NCBI GenBank assembly: GCA_037367405.1
Contig: JAZKJV010002621.1
Span: 930,001-994,000, forward strand
Direction of reading: 5' to 3'
Source: Ottelia alismoides
Lineage: Eukaryota > Streptophyta > Magnoliopsida > Alismatales > Hydrocharitaceae
Length of the DNA: 64,000 nt
Of this stretch, positions 38,508 through 50,755 are shown one piece after another (positions within the stretch are counted from its first letter, which is position 1; every line of letters begins with the position of its first letter). The notes under the pieces were generated by a model. The model saw only the letters and a list, made by a program, of their open reading frames with translations. It was not told the DNA's origin and ran no database searches. A program made the position numbers and the translations under genes.

Positions 38508-39756
38508 AGGGACCCTTTCAAATGAGGTGGGGTTTTACCAACATTGTGATGAGTCATCGAGTAGATTCGTCAGATCTCAATCTGACGGTTGCATCAAAAA
38601 GCTCATCCAAAAGGGTGTTTTCGTCATATCAATTTCATTAAATTCGAGTTTCATTTATTAGTTTCAAATTGCCATTCTAAGCTTTTCTCGATTTGGTATT
38701 TTCGCAAATGCCTTTATTGACTAATGTCCAATTTAGTTCCAAACGATCTGAATTCAACAATAGCTTTGTAAAGTACATTGAGTTTTTGTAAAATATATTT
38801 TACTTTTTGTAATTTCATTAATGATTTCATTTTATTACTGTATTTTCATTTTGTAAATATTTATATCTGTTTTGTAAATGGGTATATTCATTTTGTAATT
38901 CCAGCGAGTTTTTATAAGAGTATTTTTCCTCTTTATAAATTTCAACTTTTTTGTAATTGTGTATGTTTGTTTTGTAAAAAATTCGTGAATCTTTGTAACT
39001 GTATCTCCCTCCTTTATAAGACTCACGCAGATCTCTGAAAAATAAAAAATGAGATTTGTAAAAAAAGTGAATCAAAGTGTAAATAAGAATGTCAGATATG
39101 TAAAATAATTAACTCACAATGTAAATACGTGTCTGTCGCCCTTCATTTGATTTCGCCTACTTGCAGTATCTAGCATGACACCACCGTCTTCACGCACCAC
39201 CTTCATCGCTACACATCACCACCCCTCCATACCTCGCCACCGTTGTCTCCGAGCACCTCCTCCCTCTCCACACATCGATCGTTGCCACACCCTCCCACTC
39301 CTCACATTGAAGCCTTCATGCACAACATCCTCCATTAACAGGCCCTCATGCCCTGCCACGGACTGTGACCGTCATCACCACGCATCGTCGTTACCGTCGT
39401 CATCACACGACATCATAACCTCCTCGCACATGCATCGCCTCGACGCACGACCGCCTCTAATGCCTACACGAGAATATGTCGGCAACGAATCGCGAGAGAT
39501 GGGGAGAGCGAGGGCGTCGTCCTCAATGAACAGAGAGAGAGAGAGAGAATGGAAACACAATAAATGCTCTCCATAAAAATAGGATATAGGGTTGTCACAT
39601 TCTATTTTTAGAATGTGATAATGACGAAAATGGGGTTTTCATTAATTAAATATTAGCATTAAACGTGATTTAATCTCAACCGTGTGATTAATATCTAAAA
39701 GCCCTTATTAATGGCTCGCCACAAAAGTGGTAAGACACCTCATTTGAAGTTTCTCC
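38508..39756. mobile_element. Inverted-repeat DNA element D2, 1.25 kb, same family as D1
   Basis: The tips agggaccctttcaaatgagg and (complement) aggagaaacttcaaatgagg are inverted. The left half follows D1 closely (gattcgtcagatctcaatct, then ttttgtaaa words). The 9-bp hairpin of D1 recurs at 39,596-39,617. The GC-rich block between them (39,175-39,520) differs from that of D1 apart from a shared bias to cacc/catc words and a following GA run. Flanked by TATATA on both sides. Confidence 0.75.
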
Positions 39757-39764
39757 TATATATA

Positions 39765-40101
39765 GGGGGGTCAATGGGACTGCCCCGCCTCATTTTTTTC
39801 AAATTTTTTATTTTTTTAAAAATATCATCATGTATATTCATCTCTATATCCCTCGTATATGTCATTCGAATTTCGTCAGAAACAAAGACTCCTACGGCCT
39901 CCATCCAGACAGGGTCGATTTAAAAAAATCATGCGACCTTAAAAAAATGACGTCTGGATCGAAGCCGTAGGAGTCTCTGTTTCTGACGAAATTCGAATAA
40001 CATATAGGAGGGATATAAGGGATGAATATACATGGTGATATTTTTCCCAAAAAATAAAAATATTTTGCGAAAAATGGGGTGGGGACAGCCCCATTTCTCC
40101 C
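39765..40101. mobile_element. Foldback MITE M3, 337 bp
   Basis: The left tip gggggtcaatgggactgccc pairs imperfectly with the right tip (complement gggagaaatggggctgtccc). The core (tatgtcattcgaatttcgtc, gactcctacggcctccatcc) is the one shared by M1, M2 and M4 and pairs with its copy at 39,950-40,020. It is flanked by tatatata on both sides. Confidence 0.8.
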
Positions 40102-40471
40102 ATATATATACACACACATAAAAGTTAAATAAATAAAATGTGTATTTATACGATATACTTCAATTTTTTTATATTTGATACAGTTTACATTGTATTTAAA
40201 TGTTTGCATCTAAATTAATATACAAAATACTTATATTACTTATATGGAAGTATACTTGAGGTAATGAAGTCATTTATATTTTTTTATATAACATTCAAAA
40301 CTATCAAGGGAAAAAATAAAGGTGGTCCCTGAGCTTTGACTTTAGACGTAAGTTTTAGACCCTCAGTCTGGTCTATGGACAGGCTCGTTCCACATTTTAG
40401 CCCAGTACAATGGTCTTGTTTCATCCAATATATGTGGGTGTTTCGTCCAATATATGTGCATGTTTATATAT

Positions 40472-40796
40472 AGAGTTCTATGAGGCTGGTGTTTTTTTTT
40501 ATTTTATTTTCAAAAATAAAGTTATGTGTTTTCATCGCTATATCTCTCTAATATGTCATTCTAATTCGTCAAAAACAGATACTCGTATGCTTTTCATCTA
40601 AAACATGTCGATCACATCAATTTTAAGATCGTTAAAATTACATGTTCTAGATGGAATGGATATAAGTCTTTATTTCTGACGAAATTAGAATAACATATTA
40701 GAAGAATATAGTGATTGAAATGCATGACCTTATTTTTGAAAAAAAAATAAAAAATATTTAAAAAAATAGGACGGAGGGAGCCACATTCTTTTTCCA
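40472..40796. mobile_element. Foldback MITE M4, about 325 bp
   Basis: Core words of the M family (tctctaatatgtcattctaa, acatgttctagatgga, and the inverse) pair across a short loop near 40,620. The tips (agttctatgaggctgg and the complement of ggagccacattctt) are the most diverged of the four, so the exact ends are uncertain. TA-rich sequence adjoins both sides. Confidence 0.6.
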
Positions 40797-40834
40797 TATA
40801 GGTATATGTAAGAATGTACATGCAAAGGTGTGTG

Positions 40835-41746
40835 CATGGGCGGAGGGAAAGGGGGGCAAGTAGGGGTTGTGCCCCCCCCCCCCCCACAAATTAGTAATTG
40901 CATAAATTGTGGTCCCAAATGCTCCTTCTTTGTAAATTCTCTTTCAAATTCAAAAAATATGGGACGTAGATTAAGCAATGGCCCCTCCAATTCTCCCATT
41001 ATCGGATGCTAGTCCTTTTTCATGTTTCATTCTCCTTTAACATTGCAACATGCCACTGTTGTTCACATAATGCTATTATTAAAAAGTTGATAATCATTAT
41101 TTTCTTGCAAACTTGCACATAAACCAACTAATTTCACTGTTACGAGAAATCCCCCAACAAACTTTTGAATCGAGTTGTCCTAATTGTGGGGTTCCTTCAT
41201 CCACACAACACTAGATGGTAATTTTAAAAAAAATATGCTAAAATTTCTTAAATTTATTCGATGCAAAATTTGACTTTTGAATGTTGTGGTATTATGATTA
41301 ATGATGGTATTTAATTTGATTTATGTTAAATCATCATAATAAATCTAATATCGAATTTTATAAATTCCTATTGTGTTTTATCTATACGTACCTTTATTAC
41401 AATTTAAGATATTAATTGCAGTTGCACTAGGATATATGAGATTATATATGAAATGATATTTTATATGATATGCAATAATTTCAATAAAAAATGTGTATAT
41501 TGACACTAATAATAAGACAAGTCATATAATAGTAATATTGTTCGTATTGACTTGAAGCATATATATGCTCGTATTGATAATTTTATTAGTATTTTCAACT
41601 AATCATTATATATGCTTCTCTTCGACTCTATCAACCTTTTACTAGATAATGTAACTCAATAGCAATAGTTTTTTAATTATGTATATATGTATTTGATTGA
41701 TCGAACATCAACCCCACCTATTAGAAATTCCTGACTCCGCCGCATG
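40835..41746. mobile_element. Possible hAT-like non-autonomous element or remnant
   Basis: The left end catgggcggaggga and the right end (complement catgcggcggagtca) form an imperfect inverted pair of the CA.TGGCGGAG kind common at plant hAT tips. Just inside the left end is a run of 14 C (40,869-40,882) paired with a G-rich stretch. I could not find an 8-bp target duplication, so the ends may be eroded. It has no coding capacity. Confidence 0.35.
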
Positions 41747-43036
41747 TAACTCCTGTATCTGACGATGCAATTGCAGTATCTTAATATCAGAAGACATGAA
41801 AAAAACATTGCCCACATCACTTCAGCCATTAAATTTAAAACGCCAAAAGTCAGAAACACACAGGTGTGACCCAGCATTTAACACACTGAGATTATATTAA
41901 AACCAATCAGAGATGATTACGATCCTCGACAGCCAGAACAGGAATCGTACGATCCCTGGAAGAGCACGTCGGGTATGCGAAATTAACATGTTTATTTGGT
42001 AGATAGATGGATTGATAGATGGGGACAGTCAGCAGTGCGGAGTGAATCACTTGGAAGCGTCACGTCGTAGCATTGAAAGACAAGATCACATGATTCTCTA
42101 TGTTCATGTGAGTGAACGATGCAGAGAGAGAGAGAGAGAGGGGGGGTCTAGAAGGCTATAGAGCAGCTGCACATGGAATCCATGGGCAGCAGAACGCTCC
42201 AAGTTTTCCATTCGCCATCTGGGGAGTTCGTTTTTGTTGGTTTTTTTTATGCTTTTTTCCGTACGCAATAATAGAGAGTAAAATTATTACCTCAAATCAA
42301 TATAAGCTCACAGTTTTGGAGCATTTCCATGGTACCACATTAGCATCTATTAATTGCACTGTTAGGGACATTGTTTGTCCTGCTGCAGTGCTCTGCTGAG
42401 CACTATCTCTAGAAAGCACCGAGTAGCAATTCCATCACCAAAGAATCACACGGAGTGTTTCCATCTTGAATCGCTTTTCTCAATCACCACAGCAATATAT
42501 CTAACAATACTGATCCGATTTCCAAATAACTCTCAATAGCACCGCAGTTTGTCCAACAAAGATATTGTACTCACAAAAGATACTGCATATATCTAACACT
42601 TGTACCCAACTAGAAGAGTAGAAAGTAGCACTTGTTAGAGGTACTCATACACATTCTGTGTATGTATTTTCCAAATCAACCTATATTTGACAAAAGAATT
42701 CTCTCTAAATCTCCTTCTTTTTGACATTTTTTTTGCAATTATAAAATACCCCACTATCTTTTTTCAACCTTAAAAATCCCTTAATGCGTGTGTCTATAGA
42801 TATAGATTGAATAATAGAGAAATAAGAAATAAATATAAGTGTAAAATCTTATTGAATAGTTATTTTTAATTGTCTTAATAAAAATATTTATAAAAATATA
42901 AATCCACTAAAAATAGTTCTAAAATGACCGATACCTGAAACCATAATATTTACATGAACCCAATTTTAGGATCAAATATATTTATAGAAAACTCTAAGGG
43001 ATTCAAACTCATCTTCAAGCTTAATCTTATAATATA
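41747..43036. other. Intergenic DNA, no gene recognised
   Basis: The open frame 42,112-42,399 begins in a GA run and shows no family features. Nothing else is supported. Confidence 0.4.
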
Positions 43037-44609
43037 CTAGGGTGCATACCCGCGCTTCGCGGCGTGAGTATTTGTTCAAGATAACATATAAGAACATATT
43101 GGAATCATAATATGTGAAGTATGAACATATTGCGAAGAAATTCTAATGACATGGAAGGTATGCTTTCTAAATAGCATCATTTCTTTTCTTCACTTAAAGA
43201 TAATGTTATATACAACAAATAGTAGACATCTAATCAAAATAAGGGCAAATAAAAGAATAAAAGTTCAAATTGAGAAGGAGAGGAGGAGGGGGTTTGGTAT
43301 AAAAAAGTTTATCTGTTTTTTTAGTGTTAGTCACATTGTAGTTGATATTTATTAGATTTATAATATCCTATGATTTTTAAAAAAAAACAATCTTTATTGT
43401 ATTTTTTATAATTTATCTTACATATATCATATATATTAATAAAATTTTCATTTTCATTTGACATCTTACAGTTAGATTTATAATATATATTACGATCATG
43501 TGTTACACACACATATATAGTCAGATAACAGATTCTACATCCCATTGTTTAATTTTATTTATTTAAAATTTATGTTTTTTTTAATTCTTTTAAAAAGTTT
43601 TTTTATGAATTTTTATTTCATTTTATGTGTTTTATTTTTTATGTTATAGTTTAACCGTACGTATAAATTATCTATATTTTATATATTTTATCCATTTTAC
43701 ATCTAATATTTTTATTTAGTTTTTATTTTATTTTTTATGTTATAGGTTCTATTTTGGAAAAAAATATATTCAAAAGTATATGAGTATAACATCTAAAATT
43801 TTTATTACATCTATCAAATGCTCAAAAATTATGAAAGAAAATTATTTTTATGCCTTAATATATTTTTAATATTTTTAGTATTTTTTATTTTGAAAAATAT
43901 TTTGGTTTGTTATTTCTAAAAATAATAAAATAAAATGATAAGTTAAACAAAATGAGAACTTAAAGTAAATAGAACCTTAAAACACCAGATAAATTTTTAG
44001 GAAATAAATAAGTTATATAACATAAAAGAAGAAATAATGAAAGACTTAGAATAATTGATTGGAACAAATCTATTTGAGCTCATGTTTTTACGAAACAATC
44101 CATAAACTTAAACTATTTATTAAACTTTTTAATATTTAATACTTAAATATCGAATGTTATAAATATAAGTTAATTATATATTATAAATGATTCATAACTC
44201 ATTATAGTATATTAATCACGAGTTGATAATATGTTATAAAGAATAATATTCATGCAATAGAATATTCAAATTAGTTTAATCTGAAGAATTCATTTGATAT
44301 AAAGAATATACTACTTAAAAATTATTACATATGAATGATATCAATAATAGTTTTAAAAAATGAATTTATTTTTTTGTGAAATAGTAGACTTAAAAGTAAA
44401 ATAGTACTTTCAAAAGGACTTTTTAATATATATTTCAAATTTGTATAAATTATATGAATGGTATATACTTTGTCCTTTATTTAGTTAATACTAATATATT
44501 TTTAAATTTTGAAAGTGAATTTTTTAGATATAAAAGGTGAATTGATTGAGAGAGAGAAAGGGAGGGAGTGAGAGAATATATAGAGAGAGTGAGTGGGTAG
44601 AGAGAGAAT

Positions 44610-44646
<37 letters not shown>

Positions 44647-44876
44647 AAAGGGCACGAGTGGGGGGAGAGAGAGAAGTGGGGAGAGAGACAAAGTGAAAAG
44701 ATGGAAGAGGGAAGAGGATGAGTTTGGATGGAGAGAGAGAGAGGAGAGAATGGATGGAAAAGAGGGGGGGGGGACAGTGTATGGGAGTGGAGAATGGGTG
44801 GGGGAAGATAGGGAAGGGCCATGTGTCACTAAAAGGGAGAGGATGTGGGGAAACCCACTATTAGTAGTGTTATAGA
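43037..44876 (-). mobile_element. Non-autonomous Helitron, 1.84 kb
   Basis: Read on the minus strand, the element starts TCTATAACACTACTAATAG after a host A and ends in a small GC hairpin (CCGCG-AAG-CGCGG) followed by GTATGCACCCTAG and a host T. A 5' TC, a 3' hairpin about 10 bp before CTAG, and insertion between A and T without duplication are the defining marks of Helitrons. No Rep/helicase gene is present, so it depends on another element. A GA-rich stretch at 44,540-44,780 (CT-rich on the element strand) lies near its 5' end. Confidence 0.85.
44545..44650. repeat. GA-rich simple sequence inside the Helitron
   Basis: Interrupted (GA)n with an uninterrupted run of about 15 units near 44,612-44,642. 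It keeps several frames open on both strands (44,502-44,889); these are not genes. Confidence 0.85.
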
Positions 44877-46075
44877 TATTAATATACAAAAATAATATAC
44901 AAATTCTTAGTTAAAGGGTTGAAGTTTGAGTTTTGGACATGTGCAATTGTACTGTATCAAGCATAATCGTCAAACTTTTCCATAGTTCTTATATCGACCT
45001 TTTTCAACTTAATTATTTTCATAATATTTTAAATAAAAAGAATATAAAAATACAAAATAAATTAAAAAAATATACTATGTAAAAATAAAAATAAAATATG
45101 GTTTGAAATATGCTTGGATCCCAAGCATCATAGTTTGAGCAACAAACTCAAATTGAACTATATTCACTTCTACTTCATATCTTAAAATCCTTTAAATTAT
45201 TTAAAGATAATTTAAAGTTGAGAAAACGTAATATGTGGAATATAGTTTTCTCTATTCGTCGTAAATATACCAACCGTCTTTTCAAATTCCAACAATTGCA
45301 CAAACCACATTTTATTTTTTTCTTTGATTCTATTTATTTTTTATGATCTTGTATTTCCATGATGAAATATAAAGTAAAAGGAAACCGACAGAAAATATAA
45401 AAATAAAATATGTCATAATAAAACATATATAGATCAAGAATACATATTTACATTAGTGTATAATTTATATATACTTTTAATAAACCAACAAAATTAAAAA
45501 AATTCAAATATATTTTATTAATATTATAAAATGTAATATGACCGCTTGTATGAGAAAAAAAATAAAATAAGCAAAGTAACTAAAATACATGTAATATACA
45601 TATATATATATTTATAATATTTATATTTATACTTTTCACATAAGACCTTTTTTGAGAAAGTTTCCTATAACAAACATGCAAAGCTCATCAAATTTAACAT
45701 ACTTTCATTATTTTCTATTTTGAGTTCATAGATATTTGAAACATATTTATTATGGTATTTGACACCGTGATTTTTGTGGGGATGAGAACACATGGTCATT
45801 TCCTAGCTCTATTTGGTCAATGTTCCCTTCCATTGGTTAGCAACATACTCATGTCCTATGCTTCTCCTAAGCTCTCCATCTTGATCACGCTTCTTCTATT
45901 GAACTCAACTGACATGTTATTGAACAGACGACCTCAAGATCACCTTTTTTTTCAACTTCCTCAATCGGTCCTCACCTATAACTACTTAGTCAAAACCCAA
46001 TGTTGTATGCCATCTTTCCATTTCGCCAAGAAACCACTCTCCTTCTCACATGAGCACAAGAAGTGACTCCATGGT
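44877..46075. other. Intergenic DNA, one unexplained open frame
   Basis: The frame 45,752-46,066 (104 codons, plus strand) has a more gene-like composition than its surroundings but no motif I recognise. It may be a fragment of a decayed element next to the LTR that begins at about 46,076. Confidence 0.35.
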
Positions 46076-47075
46076 TGATGAGTCGCAAATTTACCTCTTT
46101 AATAATAAGGAATTGTCGTAGCATAGGAGGCAAATTTGAATCATACAAAATCCACACCTTTGAATATGTGGAAGTTATTTTACTTGGCAAGTATACCGAG
46201 GTCGAACATAGGGACACGAGCCTCTAAATCTATTTATCGAAAATCATCGATTAATTAATGAGTGATTATTTTCAAAGGCTTAGGTCTTCATGCAAATGTG
46301 ATATGCAATGTAAATAAAATAATGCAAGGAATTATGCATGTAATTTTTATTTTCAAAGATATGATGTGATGGACACTATATGCAATGATGTGTAAACATA
46401 TAGGAATGCAGACAATAATGTGCAAATATGCCCTACAGATATCAAATTAATGAGCAAGAAAATGAAGATCAATTTCAGAGTCAAATTGAGCACTAAAGAT
46501 GATTAATGATATTTAAATCAAAGAGCTAGAGATAGTATAGATCATCAAAAATTAGTTCCAATAATTAAGTGTCAAATCAAGAAATTAATAATGTCATTAG
46601 AAAGACAATGAAACAAGCATCAAAATGAATCTGAAATCACTCAATTTGGACTTAATATGCTCAAGATATGCTAAAAATAATGCATGGGCATAAATGTAGT
46701 AAAATGCATGAAAATAAAATGATAAATATTCATAAATAGGTCCATGGAGGGATCTATTTGCAAATAGAAAAACTCGGAGGGGGCCCAATGCAATTTATCC
46801 TTTTGCGCACAAGGGCATCTTTGTAATTATCCCAACCCGACTGTGTCTCCATGTAAATTACCCCAAGCGCGCACGTGAGGCACATGCTTGGAAGACCTAA
46901 ATGCAATATCAGAAATTGCCAGGGTCTTTCATGCAATTTACCCAGCCCCTCACGTACGGGGCATGCAAGGGGGCTAGATTCGGGAGGCGGCTTCGGCTCG
47001 GATGGCATGTGGCGTGTCCAGGAAGCTTCGACGTTTGGCATGGAGTCTCCTAGCCTGCAGGTCTGGCAGGGCTAC
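46076..47075 (-). mobile_element. Truncated LTR (element C) of the same Athila-like group
   Basis: From tgatgag at 46,076 the sequence shows the layout of the family's LTR 3' end: a gaggtcgaacatagggacac word near 46,198 (as in the solo LTR at 26,615 and element A at 47,246), then AT-rich arms, then the start of a GC-rich island at about 46,780. It stops at 47,075, exactly where element A begins. The left end is inferred from TG only. Confidence 0.5.
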
Positions 47076-50000
47076 TGATGACCATAAAAACCGAGCGAGC
47101 GAGGTAAATCAGGTGTATCTCAAGCGGTCGTTGCGACCTCAATCACTCGGGTGGCCAATCGAGAAAAAGAGACCACTAAATAAGATAAAATCAACTCAAA
47201 ATCAAATAGCGGTCTTGCTATTATTTTAACCTGGTATAGCGACCAGGGTCGAACACAAGGAGCACGTAATGGCCTCGCGGCCTACGAAGTAGTCAAAAAG
47301 AAATTAAAATAAAATAAAAAGTGTTTTTGGTGGATTTTTAGTCTTTTTTATATTTTTTTTGGATTTTTAATGTATTAAGAAAATAAGGAAGACAAGAAAG
47401 CAAGACAATTCAACAATTTATTTAAACACTCAAATATCAACCAAAAATTCAAATAAAAATGTTTTTGTGTATTTTATACTTTTTACTGATTTTAGTGAAT
47501 TTTTGAGGTTTTTCTGATTTTATTTAATTTTCTAAAAATGAAACAAGGTAAGAAAGTAAAGGTACTGTCCAGCCGAGCTTGAGGGACTTAGATAAAATAT
47601 CTAGAAGTCCCCAAAAAGCTTGGAGGTAATTTTCCTGTAAAGAGAAAGAAACAAGGAAAATTTTGGCACCTTAATTATTATTTTTGGGTTTTTAAATTAT
47701 TTATTAGAAATTTTAGGCGTTTTTAGGTGTTTTTCAATTTTTATGAGTTTTATATAATGAAAAATAGCCAAAATTGGCCAGAAAATCAAACACAACAAAC
47801 AAACAGTAGCTAATTTTTTTATATTTTTTGGATAGGTTTTAATATTTTTTATGATTTTCCAAATCAAACACTAACAAAAATAGTTGTTTTTGAATTTTTA
47901 AAAATAGCAAATAAAATAAAAAATGTCCCCAAAAATTCTAGAAAATTTTACAACATGGCAGGAGCCATGTGTCCAATTTTCGTGGAATTTGGAGTAGATT
48001 TGATATTTTATTCAAAAATAAAACTTAGGTACTGTGCACAGGGACCTGAGTGAAAATACCCAAAGCCCTGGGGGGTCCGATGCAAAATACCCAAGAAATC
48101 ACGCACGCAGCGCGTGCCTGGGGCACTCAGGGACATATATGCAAAGAAAACAAAGTTCTGGGGCTATTTGGTAACAGGTACCAAAAGTCCGAGGACTTGT
48201 TTGTAATTTACCCACAAATATCGCGCACATGCGTATAAAAACAACTCACAGGGGCATATCTGCAATTATCCAAAAGTGTTCATTCATTCCATAACATGGC
48301 AGAACAACAGGGCTAAATATGCAAAATATCCCAAAAGGCACGTGTCGATGCACGTGCTACACTACAAACAGGGGCATATGTGCGAATAAAATAAAACTCA
48401 GGGACCACAGTGCAAATGTACCAAAAATAAAACAACTACACTATGTATTTATAGGACTAAACTCGAAATAAACTAAAGAGAAGGGCCTAAGGGTAAATTA
48501 CCCTTTATTAAGTCGAGCCGACGGATGGACGCCACGTCACTGATCGGACGACTGGGAAGGGGTGGCGCCCAAGGGTGGGTCTTCGACGCTGATCGGACGG
48601 TCCAGGCGCTGCCACGTGGAAGATCAAACGGTGGATGGAGGCGGTGGCTGCATCTCGCTGGATCGACGGTGGAGATCGACCCTCAAAGGATCTGGCGGTC
48701 GATGCTGCTCCTCGAACGGACGGACGTGATCAAATCTGGAGCTCGGGGTCGATCGGACGGCGGAGAAGGATGGTGGATGAACTGGCCTCCGGCGAACTTC
48801 GTCGGGGTCGTGACGGCGCTGGTCTCCTCCTGGGAGCCCTCTGATGATCGGAACAGGAAGCTGCGGGCCCTCCGCGTCGGCTGGAAACCTCCGATGACCC
48901 AACCGAGCCCTGGGGAGCTCCGGCGAGGTCGGCGGAGGCGGAGCTGCTAGACCAAATGGTCCAAGCCCTCATATGGGCTTGGATGAACCTGCAAAGTGCA
49001 CCAGCAAGCTCACGGGTCGAGGGCAAACTTCCTCGACCCTGTTAGGCGTGGTGAAAGTGGTCGGGGAGTCGGTGCGGGCGAGCTCCGGCGAGGGGGTGGA
49101 CGGAGGAGCTCGAACCCCATCTCCTGTGCGAGCTGGGTTGAATGGAAGTGCGGAGAACGTACACGGGAGGAAGGCGGAGGCTATGGTGCAGCCCGATGGT
49201 CGAGTGGGAGGCGAACGTGACCGGAATCGAAGGTGGTCGGCGATGGGGCGATTTGGGGCCAATCGGAAATTAACGACAAGGAAGAAAGATCTACTCTACT
49301 TGGGTGGATGGGTCGACTGGGGACGATCTTGGGAAGCTATGGGTCCTTGCCTCGAGGAGCGTCGACGTCCGAGGCTCTGGCTCTTGCTCTGGGCGGAGCA
49401 CGGCGGTGGTGGCTCGCCGGATCAGTGGTCCCTTGCTCCCTCCTCGCTGCGACACCTGCTGGAGCAAGCTGTCACTCTCGCCAAGCCGGTGGAGGTCCCT
49501 GGGTGGTGAACATGTAAGCCAAAGATGATGATTAGGGTGGCGGAGCTCGGCTTATGTATGAGTGCAGCTCCGGGAAAGATGGCTCGGGTCCGGCTCCATG
49601 GAGCACGGATCCCTAGGATCTATGTCGGACGAGACTCCCGGATACCTAGGGAGTGATTATCACCCTGGGTTAGGCTAAATGGTGATCGGGTCTGGCGGGA
49701 ATAAATGGGGGAAGTTGGGTTCTCAAACCAGATCCGCGGGAGGTGGTCCACAGGGGGGAGTTGACCGGGCGATCAACAACCCCCGTGGACCAATGAGAAG
49801 AGGCCATTTGGAAAAGATTTGTAAAATCATTTAAAAATAGTAAATGGCTGATTTATTAAAAAGTCAAAACATGAAATATTTTTGTTTTAATATTTTCTAT
49901 TTTTTGTGATTTTAATTAATTTTTCAAAAATAAAATAAGGTATTTATATTATATAGCTATATATAGGTATATGTACAATATATGGTTTTGATTTTTGATT

Positions 50001-50744
50001 TTTGATTTGTTATTTTTATACATTTTTATTCCCATTTTATATTTTATTTATTTATATAATAAAATAAGGAATAAAAAGATATTTTTATTTTATTTTTATT
50101 ATTTATATACATAGGTGAAATAAATACATATGTGCATATATATTTACAATGTATTTTTGGGTTTTTAATTTTGTTCTTTTTATTTTGTTTTTGTTTTAAT
50201 TGTTTTCACTTTATTTATTTACAATATAAAAGATAAAATATTTACAAAATTTTTGGAGATTACTTTTATTTATTTACAAAATGAAATAAATATAAATAAA
50301 GGAGCTATGTACAATGTGATTATGCACAAGTGATCTATTTTTGTTTTCTTTTTGATTTTTCTATTTTTATCTTGATTTTATATTTATAAATATATACAAG
50401 TATTTACAAGCCATTTTATTTTATTTTTGAGGAAAATACTTTTATTATATTTACAAATATATTTACACACATGAGCCCCTATTTCCCTCTACTTTGGCTT
50501 TTATGCGGTGAGGCCCATGCTGAGCCCTCCCTTGGGTTAGGTTGCTCAATATTTTTTCTAAATATTTCCTTCTTTTTCTTTTTGATCTTTATTCTTTTAT
50601 TTTTGCACAAAAACATGCTAATTATTACTTTTTACACTATGCATGCTTTTGGTAATTATTTATATTTACAAATATACACATGCATTTGCAAAGGTTTTTG
50701 TAGCTAAAATATAAGAATAAAGAGTGATGAATGAGTATTCATCA
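47076..50744 (-). repeat. 3' LTR of element A, 3,669 bp
   Basis: It begins tgatgacc and ends attcatca on the plus strand (TG to CA). The last 280 bp match the first 280 bp of LTR B (inverted) at roughly nine bases in ten. A GC-rich island at 48,500-49,800 interrupts two AT-rich arms. The 49,740-49,795 region holds an imperfect inverted repeat (tggtccac, gttgacc and their complements). Open frames in the island (48,525-49,528) are compositional. Confidence 0.88.
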
Positions 50745-50755
50745 CCCCCCTGTAC
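50745..50755 (-). promoter_or_regulatory. Polypurine tract of element A
   Basis: On the minus strand a run of six to seven G (in agtacagggggg) directly abuts the LTR start tgatgaat. This is where plus-strand DNA synthesis is primed. Confidence 0.75.

Noticed and set aside
44502..44889. Open frames over 100 codons on both strands (Ser/Leu-rich and Arg/Glu-rich)
   Set aside because: They run through GA/CT simple sequence, which cannot form stops in several frames, and lie inside a Helitron.
48525..49528. Overlapping open frames up to 178 codons in LTR A
   Set aside because: All frames on both strands are long in this GC-rich island, there are no motifs, and the equivalent islands of LTR B and the solo LTR do not keep the same frame.
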